The notes under the pieces: generated by a model | Databases searched by the model: none | Seen by the model: the letters and a program-made list of their open reading frames with translations, nothing else | Told to the model about the DNA's origin: nothing | Part shown: in pieces, positions 1-7,495 of the stretch | How the letters are laid out: the number at the start of each line of letters is the position of its first letter | Numbering within the stretch: the stretch's first letter is position 1 | Origin: Lachnospiraceae bacterium | GTDB lineage: Bacteria > Bacillota > Clostridia > Lachnospirales > Lachnospiraceae | Length of the DNA stretch: 19,228 nucleotides | Direction of reading: 5' to 3' | NCBI GenBank assembly: GCA_009774395.1 | Contig: VSNQ01000095.1 | Coordinates: 1-19,228, forward strand | Position numbers and translations under genes: made by a program

Positions 1-448
1 GGTTCTTGATTTTTTGGTGGCAAGTGGTGAAATTTTAGTGGTGGCAACACCAGAGCCCACTTCCATTACGGATTCTTATTCGCTGCTAAAAGCGCTGAAC
101 CGCCATCCGAGATTTTCGCGTGAAGAATCGCAGATTAAGGTGATTGCGAACAAGGTGTCAAGAGAAATAGAAGGAGAAGTTATGTTCAATAAGCTGGATA
201 CGGTAGTTAACAGATATCTAAATCTACCGGAAACCTACTTAGGAGCGATTCCTTACGATCATCATCTTGAAGCGGCAGTTATGCAACAGATGCCAGTAAG
301 CTTAACGAGCCCAAATGCGAAATCAGCACTGGCTTATGAGCGTCTGGCATATACTCTTATGGATAAGGAATATAATAAGGTAACAGTAAAACGGGGTATG
401 GCAGCATTTTTCTCACATATAGTAGCAGGTAATAAAAAGATGGGGTGA
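1..448 (+). CDS. flhG: Flagellar number/placement ATPase FlhG (MinD-like), 5'-truncated by window edge
   Basis: This is the C-terminal half of a MinD/ParA-type P-loop ATPase. The frame stays open to the window edge, reading VLDFLVASGE from base 2, so the gene starts upstream and the TTG at 14 is not the real start. The segment VVATPEPTSITDSYSLLKAL (about bases 41-100) is the conserved stretch of FlhG/YlxH proteins after the central beta strands. The later motifs VVNRYLNLP and LGAIPYD are also typical of FlhG. FlhG works with the SRP-like GTPase FlhF to set flagellar number and position at the inner face of the membrane. The Walker A and deviant Walker motifs lie outside the window and cannot be checked. 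The stop is 7 bp before the PilZ gene, so the two are probably co-transcribed. The call rests on motif recognition and gene order. Confidence 0.88.
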   Translation, partial: VLDFLVASGEILVVATPEPTSITDSYSLLKALNRHPRFSREESQIKVIANKVSREIEGEVMFNKLDTVVNRYLNLPETYLGAIPYDHHLEAAVMQQMPVSLTSPNAKSALAYERLAYTLMDKEYNKVTVKRGMAAFFSHIVAGNKKMG

Positions 449-455
449 CAGGACG

Positions 456-1229
456 ATGGACAGCTTTTATAATCTGATAGGGAAATACGATCCAGATGAG
501 TTTAGGGTAGAGAATTATATATCACCAAATGATAAGGTAGAAATCCGCTCGTTGGTAGAAGTAACGCTTCCAGATGGGACGGAGGGAATCCGAGTATATA
601 AGACGAGTGTTTATGATGTGACAGACAATAATACAATCCGAATTGTAATGCCAATGGAGCAGACAAAGTTGGTACTGCTTCCGATAGATGGAAGATATGA
701 AGTTTGTTTTTTTTCTCAGAACGGTGTATACAAGGCGGATGTAAGGATTGCCGACAGGATTAAGATTAATGGTATTTATATTTTGGTAGCAGAGATGCTG
801 ACAAACCTGCATCGGTATCAGAGAAGAGAATATTACAGGTTTAACTGTGTTATTGAAATGAATTACAGGGTGATGTCACAAGAGGAACTGGAAGGGGTTA
901 GCAGTGGAGTGATAAGCCCTTCGTCGGACTTGGATGAGAACGATATGAAAGAAGCTATGATTGTGGATATTAGCGGCGGCGGGCTTCGGTTTGTGGCAGA
1001 GGAGCAGTATCCGATAGACACTGTGCTTTTTGTGGAATTTAGCTTAGAAATCGAGGACGAAATGATGCCCTTTGCATTGGCAGCAAAGGTGATTTATGCA
1101 AGTGAGATAGAGAATCGTGAAGGCGAGTACGAAATCCGCCTGCAATATGTTTACATTAATAACACAATCCGTGAAGAAATTATTAAGTTTATTTTTGAAG
1201 AAGAGCGAAAAAGCAGAAAAAAATGGTAA
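456..1229 (+). CDS. PilZ-domain c-di-GMP receptor, YcgR/MotI-type flagellar brake protein
   Basis: This 257-aa protein has an N-terminal YcgR-like (PilZN) beta domain (about residues 20-115) and a C-terminal PilZ domain (about 120-250). The c-di-GMP-binding signatures are visible: an arginine-rich RREYYR at 123-128 (RxxxR) and DISGGG at 171-176 (the D/NxSxxG motif). YcgR-family proteins bind c-di-GMP and slow or stop the flagellar motor through the stator or the MotA/rotor interface. Position between flhG and cheB fits that role. The spacer to flhG is 7 bp and the Shine-Dalgarno is weak (GACAGGA), which suggests translational coupling. The insertion between the two PilZ motifs (about residues 140-168) is long and acidic, a small peculiarity. 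The family call is solid; the braking role is inferred from relatives. The EAL protein encoded at 13925 could act on the same second messenger. Confidence 0.88.
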   Translation: MDSFYNLIGKYDPDEFRVENYISPNDKVEIRSLVEVTLPDGTEGIRVYKTSVYDVTDNNTIRIVMPMEQTKLVLLPIDGRYEVCFFSQNGVYKADVRIADRIKINGIYILVAEMLTNLHRYQRREYYRFNCVIEMNYRVMSQEELEGVSSGVISPSSDLDENDMKEAMIVDISGGGLRFVAEEQYPIDTVLFVEFSLEIEDEMMPFALAAKVIYASEIENREGEYEIRLQYVYINNTIREEIIKFIFEEERKSRKKW

Positions 1230-1244
1230 AGGTTGATAAATATT

Positions 1245-2354
1245 ATGGTATTCAGTGGAAATAATGTAAAGATTAAGAAAAAAATACTTGTAGTTGATGA
1301 CTCTGCACTTATGAGAAGAGTTATGTGTGATATAATTAACTCAGATGAACGATTCCAAGTGGTAGAGCAGGCATTTGACGGCGAGGCAGCATTACAGTTA
1401 TTAAGGAAAAACCAATATGATGGTGTTGTATTGGATGTAAACATGCCGAAGATGAACGGAATACAGCTTCTGCGCATGCTTCAAAACGAAAAAATTCGTG
1501 CGCGGGTTATGATGGCAAGTACAGATACCTGCGATGGTGCGAAAGTGACAATGGAGGCGCTAGACTTAGGGGCAATCGACTTTATTGAGAAGCCGGTTAA
1601 CATTATGTACCTAAAAAGCGGCGAGTTTAAGAAGAATTTCCTTGATATTTTGTATGCTGTTACAACAAGCCGCCAATCCAATATTTCTTCGCTTCCTGTG
1701 CTTTCAAGGCAGACGCAGGAGGAGAGTACACAGAAAATTGTCAATATGGCACGCAAAAGCCAGCCGGTTGTTGCTGGGCAAAAATTAGTGGCGATTGCTT
1801 GTTCCACAGGAGGGCCGAAGGCGCTTCAGAGTGTAGTGCCGCGGCTGCCCGCAGAACTTATGGCACCAGTATTAATTGTACAGCATATGCCAAAAGGTTT
1901 TACCCAGTCACTTGCAGAACGTCTTGATTCTCTTAGCAAAATTAAGGTTAAGGAAGCAGCGGAGGGGGATGTATTGGAAAACGGTACAGTCTATATTGCA
2001 ATGGGTGGCAAGCATATGAATGTAACGACGCGCGGAGGCAGGGCTGTGATTACTTATACAGATGAGCCGCCGCGGGAGGGCGTTAAGCCCTGCGCGAATT
2101 ATATGTATGAATCCTTAAAGAACAGCAGTTACGCGCAGATTGTATGTGTTGTGCTGACGGGCATGGGAGCAGACGGAACCAAGGGAATCGTGAATTTGGA
2201 AACTGCAAAAAAAATACACGTCATTGCACAGGATGAAAGTTCATCGACTGTTTATGGTATGCCAAAGAGCATTGCCGCAACGGGGTTGGTGAATAAAGTG
2301 GTAAGTCTTGATGGCGTGGCCCAAGAGATTATAATGAGTGTGGGGGTCAAATAG
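1245..2354 (+). CDS. cheB: Chemotaxis response regulator protein-glutamate methylesterase CheB
   Basis: CheB removes methyl esters from (and can deamidate) chemoreceptor glutamates once phosphorylated by CheA, giving adaptation. The start is taken as ATG 1245 (369 aa), because the in-frame TTG at 1233 has no spacing from the AAAGG at 1228-1232. The receiver domain (about 10-130) has acidic D18/D19, phospho-acceptor D64 in LDVNMP, S92 and K116. A linker (about 140-175) leads to the methylesterase domain with the catalytic triad S187 (CSTGG), H214 (VQHMPKG) and D310 (TGMGADG). Length and domain order are standard. It sits 15 bp after the PilZ gene and ends 1 bp before the cheA start, consistent with coupled translation. 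No CheR methyltransferase is present in this window. Confidence 0.96.
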   Translation: MVFSGNNVKIKKKILVVDDSALMRRVMCDIINSDERFQVVEQAFDGEAALQLLRKNQYDGVVLDVNMPKMNGIQLLRMLQNEKIRARVMMASTDTCDGAKVTMEALDLGAIDFIEKPVNIMYLKSGEFKKNFLDILYAVTTSRQSNISSLPVLSRQTQEESTQKIVNMARKSQPVVAGQKLVAIACSTGGPKALQSVVPRLPAELMAPVLIVQHMPKGFTQSLAERLDSLSKIKVKEAAEGDVLENGTVYIAMGGKHMNVTTRGGRAVITYTDEPPREGVKPCANYMYESLKNSSYAQIVCVVLTGMGADGTKGIVNLETAKKIHVIAQDESSSTVYGMPKSIAATGLVNKVVSLDGVAQEIIMSVGVK

Positions 2355-2355
2355 C

Positions 2356-4464
2356 ATGGATACTAGTCAATATCTTGATATTTTCCTTGATGAAACAAAA
2401 GAACATCTGCAAAATCTGAATACGCAGATTATGGATTTGGAACAAAATCCAGAGAATATGGATACTATTAATGAGATATTCAGAGCAGCGCATTCCCTGA
2501 AAGGTATGGCAGGGACAATGGGATATAAGAGGATGCAGACTCTTACGCATGATATGGAGAATGTATTTTCAGAAGTTCGTAATGGAACTTTTAAGGTACA
2601 GCCGGATATGATTGATGTACTGTTTCGGTGTCTGGATGCACTGGAGGAATATGTTGCCAATATTCAGCAGACAACGGAGGAGGGTACGAACGACAACGAA
2701 GACCTGATTAAGATTCTCAACGATATTTTGAAAAACGGCGGTCAGGTATCGGCGGCAGGCAGCGAATCTAAGACAGAGGAAGCTCCTGCACCTGCACAGG
2801 AGGCTGCTCCTGCTGCAAGCGGAAAAGGCCCTAGATGGCAGACGATTAAACTCAATGATACGGAAAAGATGCTGATTGAGAAAGCAGGAAAAGATGGTGT
2901 TAATGTATACGGGATTACAGTATATGTTGAAGAAGCTTGTGTCTTAAAAGCAGCGAGAGCGTTTCTTGTATTTAAGGCATTGGAAAAGCTTGGCGAGATT
3001 ATTGTATCAGTTCCGCCGGCACAAGATATTGAAGATGAGAAGTTTGATCTTACATTCAGTTTAATATTTATATCAGAGAACACAAAGGAAGAAGTGATTG
3101 GTGCTATTAAGAGCGTATCAGAAATTGATGAAGCGTTCTGTGAGGTTTATACGGTCGCAGAACCACCAGCTCCTGCACAGGAAAAAGCGGAGGAAAAAGT
3201 AGCTGATACGAAACCTTCTGCATCAGAGCAAAAGCCAGCGCCTGCAACATCCGCACCGGCATCTTCTAATACGAAGCCGACATCAAAGCCAGCAAATAAA
3301 CCTGTTGTAAACAGAACTGTGCGTGTGGATATTGAGAAACTGGACAACCTAATGAATTTGGTTAGTGAGTTGATTATTGCGAAAAATTCGCTGGTTTCTG
3401 CAACAGCGGCAGATGACAGCAAAGGCGACAGCGGTTCTGTAAATGAACAGATTGAATATTTGGAAAGCGTAACAACGAATCTGCACGAGTCGGTTATGAA
3501 GGTGCGAATGGTGCCTATTGAAAGCGTTGTAGCAAAATTTCCGCGTATGATCCGTGATTTGTCCAAGAAGCTGGATAAAAAAATGGAATTATATATGACT
3601 GGTGAGGATACGGAACTTGATAGAACCGTGGTTGACGAGATCGGCGATCCATTGATGCATATGCTTAGAAATTCAGCAGATCATGGTCTTGAACCCAATG
3701 ATGTCAGAGTGGCAAACGGTAAACCAGAAGTTGGTTCTATTTTCCTAGACGCATATCAGGATGGCAATAACGTTGTGATCGAGGTAAGGGACGACGGCGG
3801 TGGAATTAACGTTGAGGCGGTTCGCAACAAAGCGATTGAGCGCGGTACTATTACGCCGGAGCAGGCAGAGAGCATGACTGATAAGGAAATTATTGATTTG
3901 CTGTTTCTGCCGAGTTTCTCTACAGCTAAGAAAGTATCTGATGTATCAGGGCGTGGTGTTGGTCTTGATGTTGTTAAGTCAAAGATTGAGTCATTAAGTG
4001 GTGAAGTGGAAGTTAAGAACCATTTTGGGCAGGGGTCTTCATGGATTATCCGGCTTCCGCTGACTCTTGCAATTATACAGGCTTTGATGGTAGTAATTGG
4101 TGGCGAAAAGTATGCTATTGCACTAGGCTCTATTCAGACAATAGAGGATGTGCCGCCAGAGGATATCAAGCTTGTACAGGCAAAGGAAGTAATGCATATC
4201 CGTGGTACGGTTATCCCTATTATTAGGATGAACAAAGTGCTTGATATTGAAACAACTGTGGATGAGAAGAAAAATCTTACTGTAATTATCGTAAAGAAAG
4301 GCGATAAGCAGGCTGGTCTTGTGGTAGATGAACTGATTGGACAACAGGAGGTTGTTATTAAGTCTATGGGTAAATATATCAAGGTTCCAAAGATTATCAG
4401 CGGTGCAACAATTTTAGGAAACGGTGATGTGGCTTTAATTTTGGATGCAAATCCACTGATTTAA
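2356..4464 (+). CDS. cheA: Chemotaxis sensor histidine kinase CheA
   Basis: CheA is the central kinase of the chemoreceptor array and phosphorylates CheY and CheB. The start is ATG 2356 (702 aa), with GGGGGT about 8 nt upstream, overlapping the end of cheB. Five domains are visible in order. P1 Hpt carries the phosphorylatable H46 in AAHSLKGMAG. A P2 response-regulator docking domain (about 155-270) follows, flanked by Pro/Ala/Glu-rich linkers. The P3 dimerisation helices begin near residue 325 (RVDIEKLDNLMNLVSELI). P4 is the HATPase, with an N box (HMLRNSADHGLE), G1 (RDDGGGIN) and G2 (SGRGVGLDVV). P5, the CheW-like regulatory domain, runs to the C-terminus. All key motifs look intact. The cheW gene follows 29 bp later. 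Confidence 0.97.
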   Translation: MDTSQYLDIFLDETKEHLQNLNTQIMDLEQNPENMDTINEIFRAAHSLKGMAGTMGYKRMQTLTHDMENVFSEVRNGTFKVQPDMIDVLFRCLDALEEYVANIQQTTEEGTNDNEDLIKILNDILKNGGQVSAAGSESKTEEAPAPAQEAAPAASGKGPRWQTIKLNDTEKMLIEKAGKDGVNVYGITVYVEEACVLKAARAFLVFKALEKLGEIIVSVPPAQDIEDEKFDLTFSLIFISENTKEEVIGAIKSVSEIDEAFCEVYTVAEPPAPAQEKAEEKVADTKPSASEQKPAPATSAPASSNTKPTSKPANKPVVNRTVRVDIEKLDNLMNLVSELIIAKNSLVSATAADDSKGDSGSVNEQIEYLESVTTNLHESVMKVRMVPIESVVAKFPRMIRDLSKKLDKKMELYMTGEDTELDRTVVDEIGDPLMHMLRNSADHGLEPNDVRVANGKPEVGSIFLDAYQDGNNVVIEVRDDGGGINVEAVRNKAIERGTITPEQAESMTDKEIIDLLFLPSFSTAKKVSDVSGRGVGLDVVKSKIESLSGEVEVKNHFGQGSSWIIRLPLTLAIIQALMVVIGGEKYAIALGSIQTIEDVPPEDIKLVQAKEVMHIRGTVIPIIRMNKVLDIETTVDEKKNLTVIIVKKGDKQAGLVVDELIGQQEVVIKSMGKYIKVPKIISGATILGNGDVALILDANPLI

Positions 4465-4493
4465 TCTGGCAACGGAAAGGCAGGGTATAGGAC

Positions 4494-4991
4494 ATGGAAG
4501 AAGTAAAGACAATAGATGAGCAAAAGAGAAATGAAAGTCTGAATCGTCCGATAGAACATGATACAATCCAGTACATAGTAACACAGCTTGGCGAAGAACA
4601 GTATGGTATTGATATAAAATATATCTCCAATATCGGAAGAATGCAGAAAATTACAAGAGTACCGAAGGTTTCAAGTTATATCAAAGGTGTTATCAATCTG
4701 CGAGGGGAGGTAATTCCGACAATTAGTCTTCGGTTAAAGATGGGGCTTCCAGAAGATGAAATTACAAAAAAGACAAGGATTATTATTTTAAAGCTGGAAC
4801 AACATGAGTCTATCGGTGTGTTGGTTGACGAAGTGAAAGAAGTTGTTACACTCGATGAGGAACATATTGAACGTGTATCATATGATAAAGATGATAAGGC
4901 GAAATTCCTCAGCGGCGTTGGCAAGGTAGATAAAAAGCTCATTTCACTTCTTGATATTACATCAGTCCTTGCGGATGTTGTGGAGGCTTAG
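4494..4991 (+). CDS. cheW: Chemotaxis coupling protein CheW
   Basis: This 165-aa protein has a short charged N-terminal extension (about 25 residues) followed by a complete CheW SH3-like double barrel. Typical segments are QYIVTQLGEEQYGIDI, RVPKVSSYIKGVINLRGEVI and, near the C-terminus, VDKKLISLLDI. CheW links CheA P5 to the methyl-accepting receptors in the array. The conserved INLRGEVIP block that contacts receptor and CheA is present. ATG 4494 is preceded by a purine-rich GGAAAGGCAGGG further upstream. The start is plausible although the spacing is rather long. It lies between cheA and cheC, as in Bacillus-type operons. No scaffold CheV is seen here. Confidence 0.96.
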   Translation: MEEVKTIDEQKRNESLNRPIEHDTIQYIVTQLGEEQYGIDIKYISNIGRMQKITRVPKVSSYIKGVINLRGEVIPTISLRLKMGLPEDEITKKTRIIILKLEQHESIGVLVDEVKEVVTLDEEHIERVSYDKDDKAKFLSGVGKVDKKLISLLDITSVLADVVEA

Positions 4992-5039
4992 AACTTAATA
5001 ATTTAACGGCTTTGATTGAAGAAAGGCTTAGGTTTGATT

Positions 5040-5660
5040 ATGGCGGAAACTATTAGTTTTGAGAGGGTAACGACCGAATACTATGATGTATTAAAAGAGC
5101 TTGGGAATATTGGGGCGGGCAATGCGACAACAGCGCTTGCCCAGATGCTTCAATGCAAGGTTGACATGAAGGTACCGCAGGTAAGGCTGTTGAACTTCAA
5201 AGATGTTGGCGTAGTTATGGGCGGAGAGGAACAGATTGTAGTAGGAATTTATCTGGCTGTGGAAGGCGATATTACAGGCAGTATTATGTTTATTTTGGAA
5301 CATACTGCTGGCAAGACACTGGTAGAGAAACTGATGGGGATGCCTGCTGCTGAAGGGGAGTTTAGTGAAATTGAAATTTCTGCAATGAAGGAAATCGGGA
5401 ATATTATTACAGGTGCTTACCTAAATTCCCTTGCGCAGATGACAAACTTAAAAATGCTCCCTTCAGTTCCTGATTTGAAAATTGATATGCTCAATGCGAT
5501 TCTCAGTGTTCCGGCAATCGAATTTGGTATGATGGGGGATCAGATTTTATTGATTCAGACAGTGTTTACTGATGATGTCGATTTGAATGGATATTTTATC
5601 TTGATGCCTGACTTGGAATCATATTCAAAAATGCTTACGGCACTTGGGTTGACGATATAG
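5040..5660 (+). CDS. cheC: CheY-P phosphatase CheC
   Basis: CheC is a soluble CheY-P phosphatase of the CheC/FliY/CheX family and is also the partner of CheD. I chose ATG 5040 (206 aa), with a GAAAGG/TTAGG purine region upstream. The in-frame TTG at 5016 would add eight residues and has no clear Shine-Dalgarno. Both pseudo-symmetrical active-site helices keep the E-x2-N signature: KELGNIGAGNA near residue 20 and KEIGNIITGAY near residue 120. This indicates two potentially working sites, as in classical CheC. The region after the second site is VP-rich and well conserved. cheD follows 29 bp downstream, the common CheC-CheD pairing in Firmicutes, in which CheY-P level is tied to receptor deamidation. 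Confidence 0.94.
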   Translation: MAETISFERVTTEYYDVLKELGNIGAGNATTALAQMLQCKVDMKVPQVRLLNFKDVGVVMGGEEQIVVGIYLAVEGDITGSIMFILEHTAGKTLVEKLMGMPAAEGEFSEIEISAMKEIGNIITGAYLNSLAQMTNLKMLPSVPDLKIDMLNAILSVPAIEFGMMGDQILLIQTVFTDDVDLNGYFILMPDLESYSKMLTALGLTI

Positions 5661-5689
5661 TTACATACGTTTATGGAAGGAAGAACTGT

Positions 5690-6175
5690 ATGGCAAATAT
5701 AGTAAAAGTAGGAATGGCCGACTTGAATGTGTGTAAAAGCCCTGATGGAATTACGACATTAGGACTTGGTTCCTGTGTGGGAATCTGCATCAGAGATCCC
5801 ATAGCAAAAATAGGTGGTATGGCGCATGCAATGCTGCCGGACAGTACACAAATAGAGAATAACTCAAATAGATTCAAGTTTGCAGATACCGGTATAGAAG
5901 ATTTAGTGAATAAATTGATTGCAATGGGAGGCAGAAAAAGCAGGTTTGAGGCAAAAATCGCGGGCGGCGCACAAATGTTTGCTTTTCAGAATAAATCAGA
6001 TATGGTTAGAGTAGGGGAGCGGAATGTGCTTGCAAGCAAGAAGAAGCTTAGGGAACTTGGTATCCCCTTGAAGGCGGAGGATACAGGGCTAAACTATGGG
6101 CGGACGATTATCTTTTATCCAGAAACGGGGCAGTTAATTATTCGTTCCGCTGGAAAGCCTGAAAAGTCTATTTGA
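5690..6175 (+). CDS. cheD: Chemoreceptor glutamine deamidase CheD
   Basis: CheD deamidates specific glutamines on chemoreceptors and is bound by CheC. The 161-aa protein shows the papain-like catalytic set in the expected order: T23 and C29 in TTLGLGSCVG, and H46 in GGMAHAMLP. The spacing matches the Thr-Cys-His triad of Thermotoga CheD, offset by two residues. The conserved FEAKIAGGAQMF (CheC-interaction/fold region) is also present. ATG 5690 has a good GGAAGGA Shine-Dalgarno. It is followed after 22 bp by an unknown membrane-protein gene rather than directly by sigD as in B. subtilis. Confidence 0.96.
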   Translation: MANIVKVGMADLNVCKSPDGITTLGLGSCVGICIRDPIAKIGGMAHAMLPDSTQIENNSNRFKFADTGIEDLVNKLIAMGGRKSRFEAKIAGGAQMFAFQNKSDMVRVGERNVLASKKKLRELGIPLKAEDTGLNYGRTIIFYPETGQLIIRSAGKPEKSI

Positions 6176-6197
6176 ATAAAGAAAAAGGGGAAGACAA

Positions 6198-6665
6198 ATG
6201 GGAAATAAGGTAAGGTTGATAACGCCCTTTTTAATGCTGCTGGCAGGAGCATTGGCATCTGTTATTATGTATATTAAAAAGTATGATTTTAATAGTATGC
6301 TTTGGACGTTGCTGATTGTGCTGCTGATATTTTATGTAATTGGGGATACTGTAAGGTATATATATGCATTAATCAGACCGAGAATTATACCCAAGGTAGA
6401 TATCAGTGGTATTACAAGTGAGCACTTAACAGACAACACAGATGTTGCTGTGGCAAATGCTGAAGACTTTGATAGTAAGGAAGGAATGGATATCAGTGAA
6501 TTTATGTCGCAGGAAGCAGATGAAGGATATTCCGACGAAGATTTAGCAGAATATGGGGACGGTATGGACTATGAAGGCGGTGACGGAGACGAATTTGATG
6601 ACACCCAGTATGAGGAAGAATACGAGGGTGATGATTATGACGACGGATATACGGATGGAAACTAG
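6198..6665 (+). CDS. Uncharacterised two-TM membrane protein with long acidic tail
   Basis: I do not recognise a named family. The 155-aa product has two predicted transmembrane helices (about residues 5-25 and 33-58) joined by a very short polar loop, which forms a hairpin in the membrane. A juxtamembrane basic segment (RPRIIPK) follows, then a roughly 75-residue tail dominated by Asp, Glu, Gly and Tyr that is probably disordered and cytoplasmic. A strong AAAAAGGGGAAG ribosome site precedes ATG 6198. It lies in the operon between cheD and the sigma-28 gene, a slot empty in B. subtilis, so a motility role is an inference from position only. It could modulate the motor, the export apparatus or sigma-28 availability; nothing in the sequence decides among these. 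Confidence 0.75.
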   Translation: MGNKVRLITPFLMLLAGALASVIMYIKKYDFNSMLWTLLIVLLIFYVIGDTVRYIYALIRPRIIPKVDISGITSEHLTDNTDVAVANAEDFDSKEGMDISEFMSQEADEGYSDEDLAEYGDGMDYEGGDGDEFDDTQYEEEYEGDDYDDGYTDGN

Positions 6666-6687
6666 AAGACGTTAATGGGGGATGAGC

Positions 6688-7452
6688 ATGAACGATGTAG
6701 CACGCAAAAGACTTTGGGAAGACTATGCCAGACTTAGGACTTCGGAATTGAGGGAGAAACTCATTCTCGAATATGCACCATTAGTAAAGGTAGTGGCAGG
6801 ACGGCTCAGTATGTATCTCGGCTACAATGTGGAATATGAAGATTTAGTAAGCTACGGCGTATTTGGGCTTATTGATGCCATTGACAAATTTGATACAGGC
6901 AAAGAGGTAAAGTTTGAAACCTATGCCAGCCTGCGTATACGTGGGGCAATTCTTGACCAGATTCGCAAGATGGACTGGATTCCTCGCACAATTAGGCAGC
7001 GCCAGCGCCAGATTGATACAGCGATGAAGGATATAGAACAGAAGAACGGAAGACCAGCAACGGATGCGGAAATTGCAGCATATATCGGAATTAGTGAAAA
7101 CGAGCTTTCGGATTGGCAGAATCAGGCAAAAGCGGACAATATGGTTTCTCTCAATGAATATGTAGAACAGGGGAATGATATCTCTTCCGACAAAGGGCTT
7201 GGTGGAGGCTTTGACACGCCTGAGAGAGTGATTGAAAAAAGCGAATTAAAAGAAATGCTTGCACAAGCGTTGGAACTTTTAACAGAGAAGGAAAAAAAAG
7301 TAATCCTTTTGTATTATTATGAGGATTTGACTTTAAAGGAAATAAGCCGTATTCTGGAAGTTTCAGAGTCCAGAATATCACAGCTTCATACAAAGGCATT
7401 GCAGAAAATGAAAACGAAGATGGGAAATTATATAGGCATACTCGATCAATAA
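6688..7452 (+). CDS. fliA: Flagellar RNA polymerase sigma factor, sigma-28 (FliA/SigD/WhiG family)
   Basis: This 254-aa sigma-70 family group 3 factor directs late flagellar and chemotaxis transcription. Region 2 includes the core-binding and -10 recognition stretch EDLVSYGVFGLIDAIDKFD and the following WIPRTIRQ typical of FliA/SigD. Region 3 runs roughly 115-165. Region 4 has the helix-turn-helix LTLKEISRILEVSESRISQLH near the C-terminus. I prefer ATG 6688, because a GGGGG run ends six bases before it. The alternative ATG 6682 abuts that run directly. No anti-sigma FlgM gene is in the window. The position after cheC-cheD matches sigD in Bacillus-type fla/che operons, so the sigma factor is made late in the long transcript. 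Confidence 0.95.
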   Translation: MNDVARKRLWEDYARLRTSELREKLILEYAPLVKVVAGRLSMYLGYNVEYEDLVSYGVFGLIDAIDKFDTGKEVKFETYASLRIRGAILDQIRKMDWIPRTIRQRQRQIDTAMKDIEQKNGRPATDAEIAAYIGISENELSDWQNQAKADNMVSLNEYVEQGNDISSDKGLGGGFDTPERVIEKSELKEMLAQALELLTEKEKKVILLYYYEDLTLKEISRILEVSESRISQLHTKALQKMKTKMGNYIGILDQ

Positions 7453-7495
7453 AAACCTGTATTATATTAGCATATAAGATCGGGAGGTGGGGCAT

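Noticed and set aside
3147..3566. Minus-strand open frames inside cheA
   Set aside because: They lie opposite the Pro/Ala-rich linker and P3 region of cheA and give Ser/Phe/Ala-rich translations without a ribosome site.
4303..4311. GGCGATAAG resembling a sigma-28 -10 box
   Set aside because: It is inside the cheA coding sequence, lacks a TAAA partner at a proper distance and is explained by codon choice.
5016..5039. Upstream TTG start of cheC
   Set aside because: The ATG at 5040 is better placed relative to the GAAAGG purine run, and the added residues MKKGLGLI look non-conserved.
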